From: Phycisphaerae bacterium
GTDB lineage: Bacteria; Planctomycetota; Phycisphaerae; UBA1845; Fen-1342
NCBI GenBank assembly: GCA_022072445.1
Contig: JAJVHV010000011.1
Span: forward strand, 40,132-104,131
DNA: 64,000 nucleotides
Reading direction: 5' to 3'
The translations under genes were made by a program, and so were the position numbers. Of the stretch, positions 25,864 through 34,882 are shown in pieces (the stretch's first letter is position 1; every line of letters starts with the position of its first letter). Under the pieces are notes generated by a model. The model searched no databases. It had not been told where the DNA came from and saw only the letters and a list, made by a program, of their open reading frames with translations.

Positions 25864-27453
25864 ATGAGGTTTTCGCTCAGCAGAAAAGTCCTGTGCCTCG
25901 ACTGGGACAGCCGCTACCTGCGGATGGTGGTCGCGTCCGGAACCGGACGCGGATCGATCGCCCTGCAGGACGCACACGCGGCGATGATCCCGCCCAGCCT
26001 GAATCCGGACGACCCGGCCGCTCTGGGCGCGTTCATCGTCCAGAAGCTGAAGCGCTACAACCTCAGTACGCGGCGCGTCGCGCTCGACATCCCGCGCGAA
26101 CGGGCCGTGATCAACGCCCTGACGCTCCCGCCCACGCCGATCGACGAGCTGCCCGCGGCCGTCCGCTTTCAGGCGCTCAAGGAGCTGCCGTTCCCGGTCG
26201 ACGAAGCGGTCATCGACTTCGCCGTCACGCGCCGCGAGTCGCGCAACGTCATCACCGAAGTCATGCTCGTCGCCGTCCGCAAGGAAGTCGTCGAGCGCGT
26301 CCGCGACACGTGCGCCGCCGCCGGCCTGACGCCCGTGCACGTCGGCCTGCGACCCTACTCCAACGCCTTCAGCGTCGTCGCCGCTCATCGCCCCGGCGAC
26401 AAGCGCATCCTGCTCGTCGACGTCGGCCCTTCGCTCACCGAGATCGACGTCATCCGCGGCCCGAGCCTCATCTTCTCACGCTCCGCCCACGTCGCCGTCC
26501 CGCCCATCGGCGGACAGGTCATGATCGGCGAGGACTCGCGCGTCTCCTCCAAACGCGAGCTCGACGAGATCGCCGCCTCCGACGACGCACGCGATGAAGC
26601 CGTCGACCTGCTCGGCGTCGAAATCCAGCGCACCATCCAGGCCTACCGCGCGACCGAACCTTCCGCCTCGATCGACGAGATCGTCATCGCCGGCGGCACG
26701 GGAATCGAGTCGCAGCTCCTGTCCTCCGTCGCCGCCAAGTTCGGCACCCAATGCACGCTCTACAACCCGGCCTCCACGCTGGGCGTCGCCGACGCCGAAG
26801 CTGTCAAGCTTCGCTCCTTCTCCGCGGCCCTCGGCCTGGCGTGGGGACTGGGCGGCGACATGCAGCTCGAAGTCGACTTTCTGGCTCCCAAGAAACCCAT
26901 CCCGCCCCAGGTCGCGCTCAAGCGCCGCCTGCGGCTCGGCGGGCTGGCGGCGGCCCTGCTGGCCGTGCTGGGCGTATACTGGGGCGTGACAGCCTATGCC
27001 TCGCGGGCCACGCGGCTCAAGCAGCTCGAAAAGTCGAACATCGGCCTGACCGAAGAGGTCAAGCAGTTGATCCAGGTGGCCAACGCCGTCGACGAAGTCG
27101 ACGAGTGGGCGGGCAAGGCCGTCTGGCTCAGCGACCTGCTGGCCATCAGCCAGGAAGTCGCCGCCCCCGGCCAGCAGTTGCGCGTCTCCAGCGTCACCTT
27201 CGATGCCAACGGCAAGGCCGTCATCAAGGTGATGTGCACCACCAGCGAAGTCGCCACCGAGTTCGTCAACAAGCTGACGCAGCGCACCGGCTTCCGCGCC
27301 AGCAGCGGCAAGACCACGATCCTCGCCGCCGGCGAGGACGAACACTACAAGTGCAAGGTCGACGTCACCGTCGACGTGCTCGACGTCCAGAAACACCGTG
27401 CCGAAGCCAAGCAACGCTATGAGAAACGTCGTGACCGGCTCAAGAAAATCTGA
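25864..27453 (+). CDS. PilM/GspL-like actin-fold secretion ATPase-partner
   Basis: 529 residues. Residues 1-340 form a PilM-type actin-like fold (LCLDWDSRYLRMVVASG, then the central ILLVDVGPSLTEIDVI, and the late IDEIVIAGGTGIESQLL). One membrane helix at ~360-378 is followed by a coiled periplasmic part, like the fused arrangement of GspL (cytoplasmic actin-like + one TM + ferredoxin-like domain). It would connect GspE to the pseudopilin platform. It starts 16 nt after gspK. Confidence 0.82.
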   Translation: MRFSLSRKVLCLDWDSRYLRMVVASGTGRGSIALQDAHAAMIPPSLNPDDPAALGAFIVQKLKRYNLSTRRVALDIPRERAVINALTLPPTPIDELPAAVRFQALKELPFPVDEAVIDFAVTRRESRNVITEVMLVAVRKEVVERVRDTCAAAGLTPVHVGLRPYSNAFSVVAAHRPGDKRILLVDVGPSLTEIDVIRGPSLIFSRSAHVAVPPIGGQVMIGEDSRVSSKRELDEIAASDDARDEAVDLLGVEIQRTIQAYRATEPSASIDEIVIAGGTGIESQLLSSVAAKFGTQCTLYNPASTLGVADAEAVKLRSFSAALGLAWGLGGDMQLEVDFLAPKKPIPPQVALKRRLRLGGLAAALLAVLGVYWGVTAYASRATRLKQLEKSNIGLTEEVKQLIQVANAVDEVDEWAGKAVWLSDLLAISQEVAAPGQQLRVSSVTFDANGKAVIKVMCTTSEVATEFVNKLTQRTGFRASSGKTTILAAGEDEHYKCKVDVTVDVLDVQKHRAEAKQRYEKRRDRLKKI

Positions 27454-27498
27454 CCGCCCGGCCCCGCCCGGCCCGGCGGCCCACCGCCGAGGCCGCCC

Positions 27499-28581
27499 AT
27501 GACCACGCGCGAAACCGTGCTGGCCGCGGGTGTCGGCGGCGTGCTGGCCGTCGCCGCCCTGCATCAGGTGCTGACCTGGGCCGTCCTGAAGCCCTTCAAC
27601 GCCATCGAGCGGCGCGTCAACACCGCTCAGGCGCGGCAGTCCGAGCTCTTGCGCCAGAAGAAACTCAACACTGCCAAGAAGGCCGCCTGGGAGAACCTCT
27701 CGCAGCGCACCCTGGGCGTCGACCCGGTCGTCGCCGCCGAGCGCTTCCACGCCGACATCCAGTCGCTGCTCCGCACCCACCAGCTCGAACACGGCGCCAC
27801 CAACCTCAAGAACCAGCCGCACAAGATCGAGAAAACCTGCGGACTCGTCGAAGTCTCCGTCACGCTCAATCTGCGCGGCGAGCTGCCGCGCGTCGTCGCG
27901 CTGCTCCGCGACATCTACCGCCGGCCCTATTTCACGCGCGTTGACCTTTGCAAGCTCGACGCGGGCGAGGTCCGCCCCCGCAACAACCGCGGCCGCGGCG
28001 CACCCGCCGAGCCGCTCGCCGTCAACATGCGCGTCTACACGCTCGTCCTGCCACGCTTGCAGGACCTGAAGTCGACACCCATCGAAGACCTCGCCGCCAT
28101 CGCCGACAAATTCGACGACGCGCGCCTCCCCGGCGACCCGGCCCAGTTCGACGCCATCGCCGCCGCCAACATCTTCCGCTGGAACGAGCCGCCCCGCCCG
28201 CCCGAGGTCGCGCACGTCGAGCCCCAGCCCCCGACCACGCAGGAATCGCAGCGGCCCGTCCGCCGCGTGACGCGCCCGCGCGAGAGCAACCGGCTGCTCT
28301 GCGGCGTCACGTCGTTGCATGGCGAGCAGATCGCCTACGTCCGCGACGAGGCCAAACGCGAGGAGGCGCCGGTCGAAGTCCGCGTCAACGACGAGTTGGA
28401 CGGCGGCCGGCTCGTGCTGGTGCATCCGCTCGGCGCCGTCGTGCACGTCGACGAAGGCGGCGACGGCGGAACGAATTACTTTTACCCGCTGGGCCGCAAG
28501 TTCGGCGAACGCGAAGTCTTCGACCGCTCCAAGTATCCCGAGATCGATCAGGAGCTGCGCCTCGTCCGCGGCGAAAGCTGA
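27499..28581 (+). CDS. PilO/GspM-like protein with GspC/PilP-like C-terminus
   Basis: 360 residues: an N-terminal membrane helix (about 5-30), a coiled segment, then a PilO-like ferredoxin fold (~70-190; KTCGLVEVSVTLNLRGELPR and RVVALLRDIYRRPYFTRVDL). A Pro-rich linker (PPRPPEVAHVEPQPP) leads to a GspC/PilP-style domain (RLLCGVTSLHGEQIAYV). The two parts are usually separate genes, so this may be a fusion. The last Tn domain call is inferred from context and pattern, not a clear match. It is the last gene of the secretion block. Confidence 0.6.
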   Translation: MTTRETVLAAGVGGVLAVAALHQVLTWAVLKPFNAIERRVNTAQARQSELLRQKKLNTAKKAAWENLSQRTLGVDPVVAAERFHADIQSLLRTHQLEHGATNLKNQPHKIEKTCGLVEVSVTLNLRGELPRVVALLRDIYRRPYFTRVDLCKLDAGEVRPRNNRGRGAPAEPLAVNMRVYTLVLPRLQDLKSTPIEDLAAIADKFDDARLPGDPAQFDAIAAANIFRWNEPPRPPEVAHVEPQPPTTQESQRPVRRVTRPRESNRLLCGVTSLHGEQIAYVRDEAKREEAPVEVRVNDELDGGRLVLVHPLGAVVHVDEGGDGGTNYFYPLGRKFGEREVFDRSKYPEIDQELRLVRGES

Positions 28582-28613
28582 GCCGTGCAGCCCACGCCGC
28601 ATCCCACGCGCCC

Positions 28614-30188
28614 ATGGCCGACCGCCCGCCCTTCGATCCCTCGCGCATCCAAGCGCCGGCCGAGACCGCGGCGGGCGCGGGCCGCGACGCGCCGCAGGTG
28701 CTCAGCGTGCGTCAGGTCACGGCCCTTGTCCGCGGGGCGCTGGCCCGCGGCGTGCCCGCAACGCTGCACGTGCTGGGAGAGTTGGCCGACCTCAGCCGCC
28801 CCGCCAGTGGGCATCTCTACTTCACGCTCAAGGACGCCTCCAGCGAGCTGCGGGCCGTCATGTGGCGCAGCAGCGCGATCCGGATGCGCTTCACACCCGA
28901 GCCCGGCCTTGAGGTCATCGCCACCGGCTCGATTGAAGTCTACGAACCGCGCGGCGTCTATCAGCTTGTCGTCACGCGGCTGGAACCACGCGGCATCGGC
29001 GCGCTGGAGCTGGCCTTCCGCCAGTTGCGCGACCGCCTGGCCCGCGAAGGGCTTTTCGACGCAGCCCGCAAGCGACCGTTACCGCGCGTCCCTTTTCGCG
29101 TCGGCCTCGTCACCAGCCCACGCGGTGCCGCCATCCGCGACATCCTGCAAACGCTGCAGCGCCGCTTCCCGCGGCTCGACTTGATCGTCGCCCCCGTCCC
29201 GGTCCAGGGTCCCGACGCCGCCCCGCGCATCGCCGACGCCATCGCCGCCCTCAACCGCTGGAGCGACGCGCTCGGCGGGATCGACGTGCTGATCGTCGGC
29301 CGCGGCGGCGGCTCGCTCGAGGACCTGTGGGCCTTCAACGAAGAAGCCGTCGCCCGCGCCATCGTCCGCAGCGCCATTCCGGTGGTCAGCGCCGTCGGTC
29401 ACGAGGTCGACGTCACGATCGCCGACTTCGTCGCCGACGTCCGCGCCGCCACGCCCACCGCCGCCGCCGAGCTGGTCGCTCCGCGTCTGGTCGACGTGCT
29501 CGAAGAACTCGACCGCGATCGGCAGCGCTGCACGCGCTGCCTGGGGCATTCCCTGGAGCTGCGCCGCGCCCGGCTCGACGCTCTGGCCGCCAGCGACTGG
29601 CTGGCCCGCCCGCTGCTCGCGTTGCGACACCGCGCCCAGCGGCTCGACGAGCTCGCCGCACGCCTGCGCTCCGCACTGCTGGAGCGCCGCCGCCTCTCAC
29701 GCGAACGCCTCGCCCACGCCGCCCTGCGCCTCGTCAGCCTCGCGGCCCGCGAGCGCTTCGAGCGCATCGCCCGCCGCGCCGACACGCGCCTCGAACGCTT
29801 GCGCTGGGCCCTGCTGATGCGCTTCGTCGCCGCCGAACGCCGCGCCGCCAGCGCCCGCGCCAACCTCGAGCGCGGCGGACTGCGCGCCGGCCTCGGCCGG
29901 GCCCGCGAGCGCCTCCGCCAGATTCAGGCGCGCCTGCGGCGCGGCGTCGCCGCCGTCGCCGAACGCTGCCGGACGCGGCTTGAGGCCCGTGCGGCGGCGC
30001 TCGAAGCCTGCCACCCGCGCCGCGTCCTGCAGCGCGGCTTCAGCATCACGCGCGACGCCCGCTCGCGCAAAGTCGTGCGCAGCATCGAACAGGTCCGCGA
30101 CGGGCAGCGCCTCATCAGCGAGTTGTCCGACGGCCAGGTGCGCTCCACCGCCGACGACCCCCGCCAGCCCGGCCTCTTCGACGGATAG
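28614..30188 (+). CDS. xseA: exodeoxyribonuclease VII large subunit
   Basis: 524 residues from ATG 28614 (Met-Ala-Asp). The OB-fold lies at residues ~25-120 (LSVRQVTALVRGAL, SGHLYFTLKDASSELRAVMW), then the catalytic domain with VPFRVGLVTSPRGAAIRDIL, DVLIVGRGGGSLEDLWAFNE and VVSAVGHEVDVTIADFVAD. A long coiled region ends in HPRRVLQRGFSITRD. Its partner is the small subunit XseB, and the complex degrades single-stranded DNA from both ends. xseB was not found nearby. It lies 32 nt after the PilO-like gene. Confidence 0.95.
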   Translation: MADRPPFDPSRIQAPAETAAGAGRDAPQVLSVRQVTALVRGALARGVPATLHVLGELADLSRPASGHLYFTLKDASSELRAVMWRSSAIRMRFTPEPGLEVIATGSIEVYEPRGVYQLVVTRLEPRGIGALELAFRQLRDRLAREGLFDAARKRPLPRVPFRVGLVTSPRGAAIRDILQTLQRRFPRLDLIVAPVPVQGPDAAPRIADAIAALNRWSDALGGIDVLIVGRGGGSLEDLWAFNEEAVARAIVRSAIPVVSAVGHEVDVTIADFVADVRAATPTAAAELVAPRLVDVLEELDRDRQRCTRCLGHSLELRRARLDALAASDWLARPLLALRHRAQRLDELAARLRSALLERRRLSRERLAHAALRLVSLAARERFERIARRADTRLERLRWALLMRFVAAERRAASARANLERGGLRAGLGRARERLRQIQARLRRGVAAVAERCRTRLEARAAALEACHPRRVLQRGFSITRDARSRKVVRSIEQVRDGQRLISELSDGQVRSTADDPRQPGLFDG

Positions 30189-30323
30189 TCTCCGCGCGGT
30201 ACAGGTACGGCAGGTCGCCGCCGTTGGCGACCTGCCAGGGCCGATAGAAGACTCGCCTGGGTGGGCAAGCAACCCGCCCCATCCGGCTGGAAAAAAGCCT
30301 GAGTCGAGGGCCACCCCGCCGCC

Positions 30324-30400
30324 GTCGGCGACCTGCCGCTCCCGTTGGCGACCTGCCGCTCCCGTTGGCGACCCGCCGTCGCGTTTGGCGATCGGCCGCC
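30324..30400 (+). repeat. 20-bp tandem repeat
   Basis: About four copies of a unit of the form G-T-T/C-GGCGACCTGCCGCTCCC: 30324-30343, 30344-30363, 30364-30382 and a worn 30383-30400. A related word occurs at 30220-30240 (GTTGGCGACCTGCCAGGG). It lies in the 217-nt convergent gap between xseA and cysE. Confidence 0.85.
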
Positions 30401-30405
30401 CCGCC

Positions 30406-31392
30406 CTATATGACGTAATCGCCGAAGAACGGACTGACTTCGTTGGGGCCGCGGATCTCCAACGCCGGCGCCGTCAGCGTCACACGGTGGCCCGGCTGCA
30501 CACTGCGCGTCAGAAACACCGAGCCGCCGATGATCGCGCCGTCGCCGATGGTCGTGTCGCCGCCCAGGATGATGGCGTTGGCGTAGATCGTGACATTGTT
30601 CCCAACCGTGGGGTGCCGCTTCCGGCCCCGCAGAACACGGCCGCGCTCGTCCTTGGGAAACGAGAGCGCACCCAGCGTCACGCCCTGGTAGATCTTGACG
30701 TTGTCGCCCACCTCGGCGGTCTCGCCGATGACCACGCCGCTGCCGTGGTCGATAAAGAAGCTGCGGCCGATGCGCGCCCCGGGGTGGATGTCGATCCCGG
30801 TCAGGTGGTGTGCGTGCTCGCTCATGATGCGCGGCATCATGGGGACGCCCATGACGTGCAGCGCGTGAGCGTAGCGATGGATCGTGATCGCCAGCACGCC
30901 CGGATAGGAGAGAATCGTCTCTTCGCAGCTCCGGGCCGCCGGGTCGCCGTCAAACGCCGCCTGCACGTCCGTCGCCAGCAGATCGCGTATCGCGGCCAGC
31001 TTGTGCAGGAAGTCGTTGGAGAGCAGGATGGCCTTCTCGCGGCAGCTCCGGGCCGGTTCGGAACTCCCGCACCGTTCGCGCTCGTAGCACAAACACTGCT
31101 CCACCTGAACGACGAGCTGATCCCACAGCTTCGGCAGCAACTCGCCGACGTGATAGCTGATGTTGTGCTGCGTCAGGCCCTGCCGGCCGAAAAAACCGGG
31201 GTATGTCAGCTCGACCAGCAGGTCGACCAGCGACGTGATGGCCTCGCGCGACGGCAGATAGTCCTTGTCGATGTGGTGCGTGCGCGGGTCGGCCCGGTAG
31301 CTGCCGACCATGCGCTCCACCAGCCGCGGAAGCTCGTCGCCCAACCGCCTCACGTCCATCGCGTCGCCCCGTTCGAGTCTCACGTGAGCCAA
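30406..31392 (-). CDS. cysE: serine O-acetyltransferase
   Basis: 328 residues; a shorter start (Met-Asp-Val, 27 nt inside) is possible. An N-terminal helical domain is followed by the left-handed beta-helix of hexapeptide acyltransferases: TGIDIHPGARIGRSFFIDHG has the catalytic His/Asp, then GVVIGETAEVGDNVKIYQGV. The protein makes O-acetylserine for cysteine synthesis. Its size and EpsC-like extension (long helical N-domain) resemble the SAT subgroup of planctomycetes and other groups. It follows rne by 21 nt, as the last gene of the operon. Confidence 0.9.
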   Translation of the reverse strand: MAHVRLERGDAMDVRRLGDELPRLVERMVGSYRADPRTHHIDKDYLPSREAITSLVDLLVELTYPGFFGRQGLTQHNISYHVGELLPKLWDQLVVQVEQCLCYERERCGSSEPARSCREKAILLSNDFLHKLAAIRDLLATDVQAAFDGDPAARSCEETILSYPGVLAITIHRYAHALHVMGVPMMPRIMSEHAHHLTGIDIHPGARIGRSFFIDHGSGVVIGETAEVGDNVKIYQGVTLGALSFPKDERGRVLRGRKRHPTVGNNVTIYANAIILGGDTTIGDGAIIGGSVFLTRSVQPGHRVTLTAPALEIRGPNEVSPFFGDYVI

Positions 31393-31413
31393 GCCGAGCC
31401 GCCCGTCGCCCGA

Positions 31414-34158
31414 CTAGGCATTGGGCACCGGGCGGCCGCGGGCATCGTAGTAGTTGATCTGCACCTGGTCCGGAGCATACGACGCGTCCGGCCGGATGTT
31501 GATGATCCGCCGATTCTGCATCTCCAGCTCGTTCAGCACGCTGCGCTTGCGGTTCTGAAGCAGATGCGCGACGTCATTCGACGTCGCCACCTCGATCGTC
31601 GCAATGTGCTCGCGCGTCGCCGCCAACTGGATCAGCCGCATCACGTCCAGCGCCACCGACTCGGCCGTCTTCACCAGCCCGCGGCCGCGGCAGTGCGCGC
31701 AGTCGTGATAGACGTTCCGCGTCAGACTGGCACGCTGCCGCTGCCGCGTCATCTCGATGATCCCGAAGCGGCTCATCCGCAAAACCTTGGCACGCTCCTT
31801 GTGCGCCTTGAGGTTCCGAACCAGCGTCCGCTCGATCTCGCGGCGGTGCTTCTCGATCCGCATGTCGATGAAATCGCAGATGATCACGCCGCCCAGGTCG
31901 CGCAGCCGGAGCTGCCGCGGGATTTCATCGGCGGCCTCCTTGTTGATGTTGAAAGCGGTCGTCTCGGCGTCTTCCTCCGCCCGATACTTGCCGCTGTTGA
32001 CGTCGATCGCGACGAGCGCCTCGGTGCTGTCGATCACCAGCGAGCCGCCGCTCTTGAGCGGAACGTAGCGCGAGTGAAGCTGCTCCAGCTCCGCCTCGAT
32101 CCGCCATTTGTGGAAGATCGGCTCGCGCGAGTCGAAGAGGACGACCGAGTCGCGGGCCCGCGGACTGAAAACCGCCAGGAAATCCCGGGCACGCTCCGCC
32201 ACCTCGCGGTCGTCGATCACGATGCGGCCGATGTCGGACGTGAACACGTCGCGAATCGTGCGGATCACCAGATCGCTCTCACGGTACAGCTCGGCCGGAG
32301 CTCGCTCGTGGCGAATCCGCTGCTCGACCGCACGCCAGAGCCGCGTCAGGTACTGCAAGTCGGCCTGCAACTCCTTCTTGGTGCGGTCCTGCGCCGCCGT
32401 CCGGGCGATGAACCCCATGTCGTCCGGCAGCTCAAGTCCGTCCATTTGGTCGCGCAGCTTGTCGCGCAGCTCGGGGTCTTCAACCTTGCGCGAAACGCCC
32501 ACCCGGCTCATCCCCGGCAGCATCACCAGAAAACGCCCCGGAATGCTCAGATACGTCGAAAGAGTCGGACCCTTCGTCCCGATCCCCTCCTTGATGATCT
32601 GCACCACGATCTCCTGACCGCGCCGCAGGCACTTCTGAATCGGCGGACGATCCCGCCGCGGGGTCTTGCGGCCGATGTCCTCCGACTCGCCCGCCCGGTT
32701 CGGGAAATACTGCGGATGCAAGTCCGAGACGTGCAGAAACCCGTTCTTGCCCAGACCAAAGTCCACGAACGCCGCCTGAATGCTCGGCTCGACGTTGGTG
32801 ACGCGGCCCTTGTAAATGTTGCCAACGTGATTCTCCGACGAGGCACGCTCCAGGTAAATCTCCTCGAGCGCTCCCTCGTTCATCACCGCGATGCGGCACT
32901 CCTCGCGCGGCAGAACATTGATCACCATCTCGCGCGTCACGCCCGGCGTCGGACCCGTGATCCGCCGCAGGTCGGACGGCACGGCCTCCAGCTCTGCCTC
33001 GTGCTCCGTCGACGGCTCGAGCTCCGACACGTCGCTGCTGACGTCCATCACCTCGCCGTCGTCCTCCGACGGCTCCGGCTCGGCCCGGTCACGCTCGCGG
33101 TCGCGCTCGCGGTCACCAAATGCGATGCTCAGCGGCGTGGGCGCTTCACTCCCGCCGCCGCCGGAAGTCTGCTCGCGACGCCGCCGGGCGCGCCGGCCAC
33201 CGCGGCGCCCGCGACGCCGCCGGCCGCCGCGCGATTCGTCGCCACGCCCATCCTCGCGGCGTGGAGCCTCGGTCCGGCCTTCGCGCCGGTCCGACGGCGC
33301 TTCGCTCGGCTCGACTCGGGAATCCTCGTCGAACTCGACCGCCGCGACGCCCTCCGACGGCCCTTCCTCATCCGCATCGACGTCGTAAATGTGCTCGCGA
33401 CCCTCGTCTCCCGCGGAAAACTCGGCCTCCGGACGCTCAAGTTCCGCGCCGCCCGCCGCGCCGCCTTCGTCGCGGCCACGCTCCGTCGGGGCCTCATGCG
33501 CCACGTTCGCCGGCGGCGCATCGCCGCGCTCGCGCCGCCGCCTGCGGCGCATGCGGCGCCGGGCACTGGGTGAGAGCCGCTGCTCACCGCCTGCGTCTCC
33601 ACCGTGCGACTCGCGAGGCGGCTGCGGCTCACCTCCGTGCTGCTGCCCGCCGCCGTCGCGCCGCGGCGGGTGCGCGCGCTGCCCGTCGTGCTCTGATTCA
33701 GACCGCCGATCGCGCACCGCTGCCGAGCGCGGCGAACCATTGCCGCTGCCCACGGGTGCAACCGCCGCCGGCGGATGCTCCACCGTCGACGGCGAAACCG
33801 GCCTCTCCTCCATCCGCGCCGGCGGCGGAAACGGCGGAATCCCGGCCGGCGGGAAACGAATCACGATCGCGTCGTCGGCCGGCCGCACTTCAACCTGTGG
33901 GGCCGCCTCGCCATGAGCTGCGTCCGTCGCCACGCTTTCCGCGGGGGCGTCGTGCACCGCCTTGGCCTGCGAAGCGGCTGCCTTCGGCTTGCGACCGCCA
34001 CGCGGCCGCCGCCGCGCCGCCGGAGCGACCGCGGCCGCGTCGGCCAGGGCCGCGCCCGTTTCGTTGTGCGGCTGATCGGCCGGTGCGGCCTCAGTCGCGG
34101 ATGACTTGTGCGTAACTTTCTTCGCGCGCTTGCGCGTCTTCTTCTTCTCGGGTGACAC
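31414..34158 (-). CDS. rne: ribonuclease E/G
   Basis: 914 residues from GTG 34158, preferred because GGAAAGGAA lies ~10 nt upstream; it still overlaps the DUF2344 gene by 68 nt, and an ATG at 34206 is also in frame. The first ~410 residues are disordered and charged (Lys/Arg, then Glu/Arg/Gly), including a GRRRRGRRGGRRARRRR run. The catalytic core follows: S1 domain (HVGNIYKGRVTNVEPSIQAA), the DNase-like domain with metal-binding Asp in VAIDVNSGKY and VIICDFIDM, and the Zn-link HDCAHCRGRG. RNase E/G cuts single-stranded 5'-monophosphate RNA. The tail is N-terminal, not C-terminal as in E. coli. Confidence 0.92.
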   Translation of the reverse strand: MSPEKKKTRKRAKKVTHKSSATEAAPADQPHNETGAALADAAAVAPAARRRPRGGRKPKAAASQAKAVHDAPAESVATDAAHGEAAPQVEVRPADDAIVIRFPPAGIPPFPPPARMEERPVSPSTVEHPPAAVAPVGSGNGSPRSAAVRDRRSESEHDGQRAHPPRRDGGGQQHGGEPQPPRESHGGDAGGEQRLSPSARRRMRRRRRRERGDAPPANVAHEAPTERGRDEGGAAGGAELERPEAEFSAGDEGREHIYDVDADEEGPSEGVAAVEFDEDSRVEPSEAPSDRREGRTEAPRREDGRGDESRGGRRRRGRRGGRRARRRREQTSGGGGSEAPTPLSIAFGDRERDRERDRAEPEPSEDDGEVMDVSSDVSELEPSTEHEAELEAVPSDLRRITGPTPGVTREMVINVLPREECRIAVMNEGALEEIYLERASSENHVGNIYKGRVTNVEPSIQAAFVDFGLGKNGFLHVSDLHPQYFPNRAGESEDIGRKTPRRDRPPIQKCLRRGQEIVVQIIKEGIGTKGPTLSTYLSIPGRFLVMLPGMSRVGVSRKVEDPELRDKLRDQMDGLELPDDMGFIARTAAQDRTKKELQADLQYLTRLWRAVEQRIRHERAPAELYRESDLVIRTIRDVFTSDIGRIVIDDREVAERARDFLAVFSPRARDSVVLFDSREPIFHKWRIEAELEQLHSRYVPLKSGGSLVIDSTEALVAIDVNSGKYRAEEDAETTAFNINKEAADEIPRQLRLRDLGGVIICDFIDMRIEKHRREIERTLVRNLKAHKERAKVLRMSRFGIIEMTRQRQRASLTRNVYHDCAHCRGRGLVKTAESVALDVMRLIQLAATREHIATIEVATSNDVAHLLQNRKRSVLNELEMQNRRIINIRPDASYAPDQVQINYYDARGRPVPNA

Positions 34159-34882
34159 CTTGATCCAGTTCCTTTCCGGGCTGGCAGCGCGCCTCGGGCG
34201 CGGCATTCCAGCCCTGATCCCATTCGACGCTGACGCGTGTCGTCAGCGGTATGTGCGTTTCGACCGTCAACCCCAGCAGCATCAGCAGCTCGCCGGGACG
34301 GATGGTCCCTCGATTCGTCGTCAGCAGGCGCGCTACGAGCACCTGCCGGTCAATGTTCAACTCGCCCACAAACGGACGCACGTCGACGCGCCGCGTGGGC
34401 TTCTCGGGTCCGCTCTCCCGCGTGATCCAGACCTCGTTCTGGCCCAGTAACCCTTCGATCCGCGCCTCCAGCAGCGCGGACTCCTCCGCCGACAAGTCCG
34501 TTTCATACGTCGCCGCGCGCGGCTGCGGCGACCGCTGCGGCACCGGCGACCGCACCGCCAGCAGCGGAGCGTCGGCTGGCAGCACCGCCGCCATCCGCTC
34601 GAAGACCACCTCGGCACCGATGCGCTCGTCCAGTTCGACGATCGCCAGCTCCGCTTCGCTCGCCACGCCCAGCGGGCGGGCCAGCGGCAGCGCGAGCTGC
34701 GCGCGCGGATTGAATCCGGCCGAATACCGCACCGCGATCCGCGCCCGGACCAGCGCCCGCGCCAGCATGCGCATCTGGTCGTGATGCGACAGCCACCGCA
34801 GGTCGCCACGCACCGCGTAGTGCAGCGCTACGACGTGTGGCGCGGCGGGCGGCGCGGCCGGGCGTTCGCGGACCTGGCTCAT
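34091..34882 (-). CDS. DUF2344 / TIGR03936-type radical-SAM-linked protein
   Basis: 263 residues. The opening HVVALHYAVRGDLRWLSHHD and the RMLARALVRARIAVRYSAGFNP stretch are the DUF2344 signature, a domain found either alone or fused to a radical SAM protein and often next to rne/rng. The typical end KRVDVRPFV/ELNI is also present (RRVDVRPFVGELNI). Function unknown. The start overlaps ptsI by 4 nt, and the end overlaps the proposed rne start. No radical SAM partner is in the window. Confidence 0.88.
   Translation of the reverse strand: MSQVRERPAAPPAAPHVVALHYAVRGDLRWLSHHDQMRMLARALVRARIAVRYSAGFNPRAQLALPLARPLGVASEAELAIVELDERIGAEVVFERMAAVLPADAPLLAVRSPVPQRSPQPRAATYETDLSAEESALLEARIEGLLGQNEVWITRESGPEKPTRRVDVRPFVGELNIDRQVLVARLLTTNRGTIRPGELLMLLGLTVETHIPLTTRVSVEWDQGWNAAPEARCQPGKELDQGVTREEEDAQAREESYAQVIRD

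Noticed and set aside
26476..28602. 708-codon minus-strand frame across the PilM- and PilO-like genes
   Set aside because: Antisense shadow of two supported secretion genes, with no family resemblance and an odd Val/Gly/Asp-rich make-up.
30200..30405. Possible CRISPR array in the 30.3 kb repeats
   Set aside because: A 20-bp unit repeated without spacers is a plain tandem repeat.
29980..33573. 1197-codon plus-strand frame opposite cysE and rne
   Set aside because: Mostly antisense to two clearly identified genes; the translation is Arg/His/Pro-rich with no domain.
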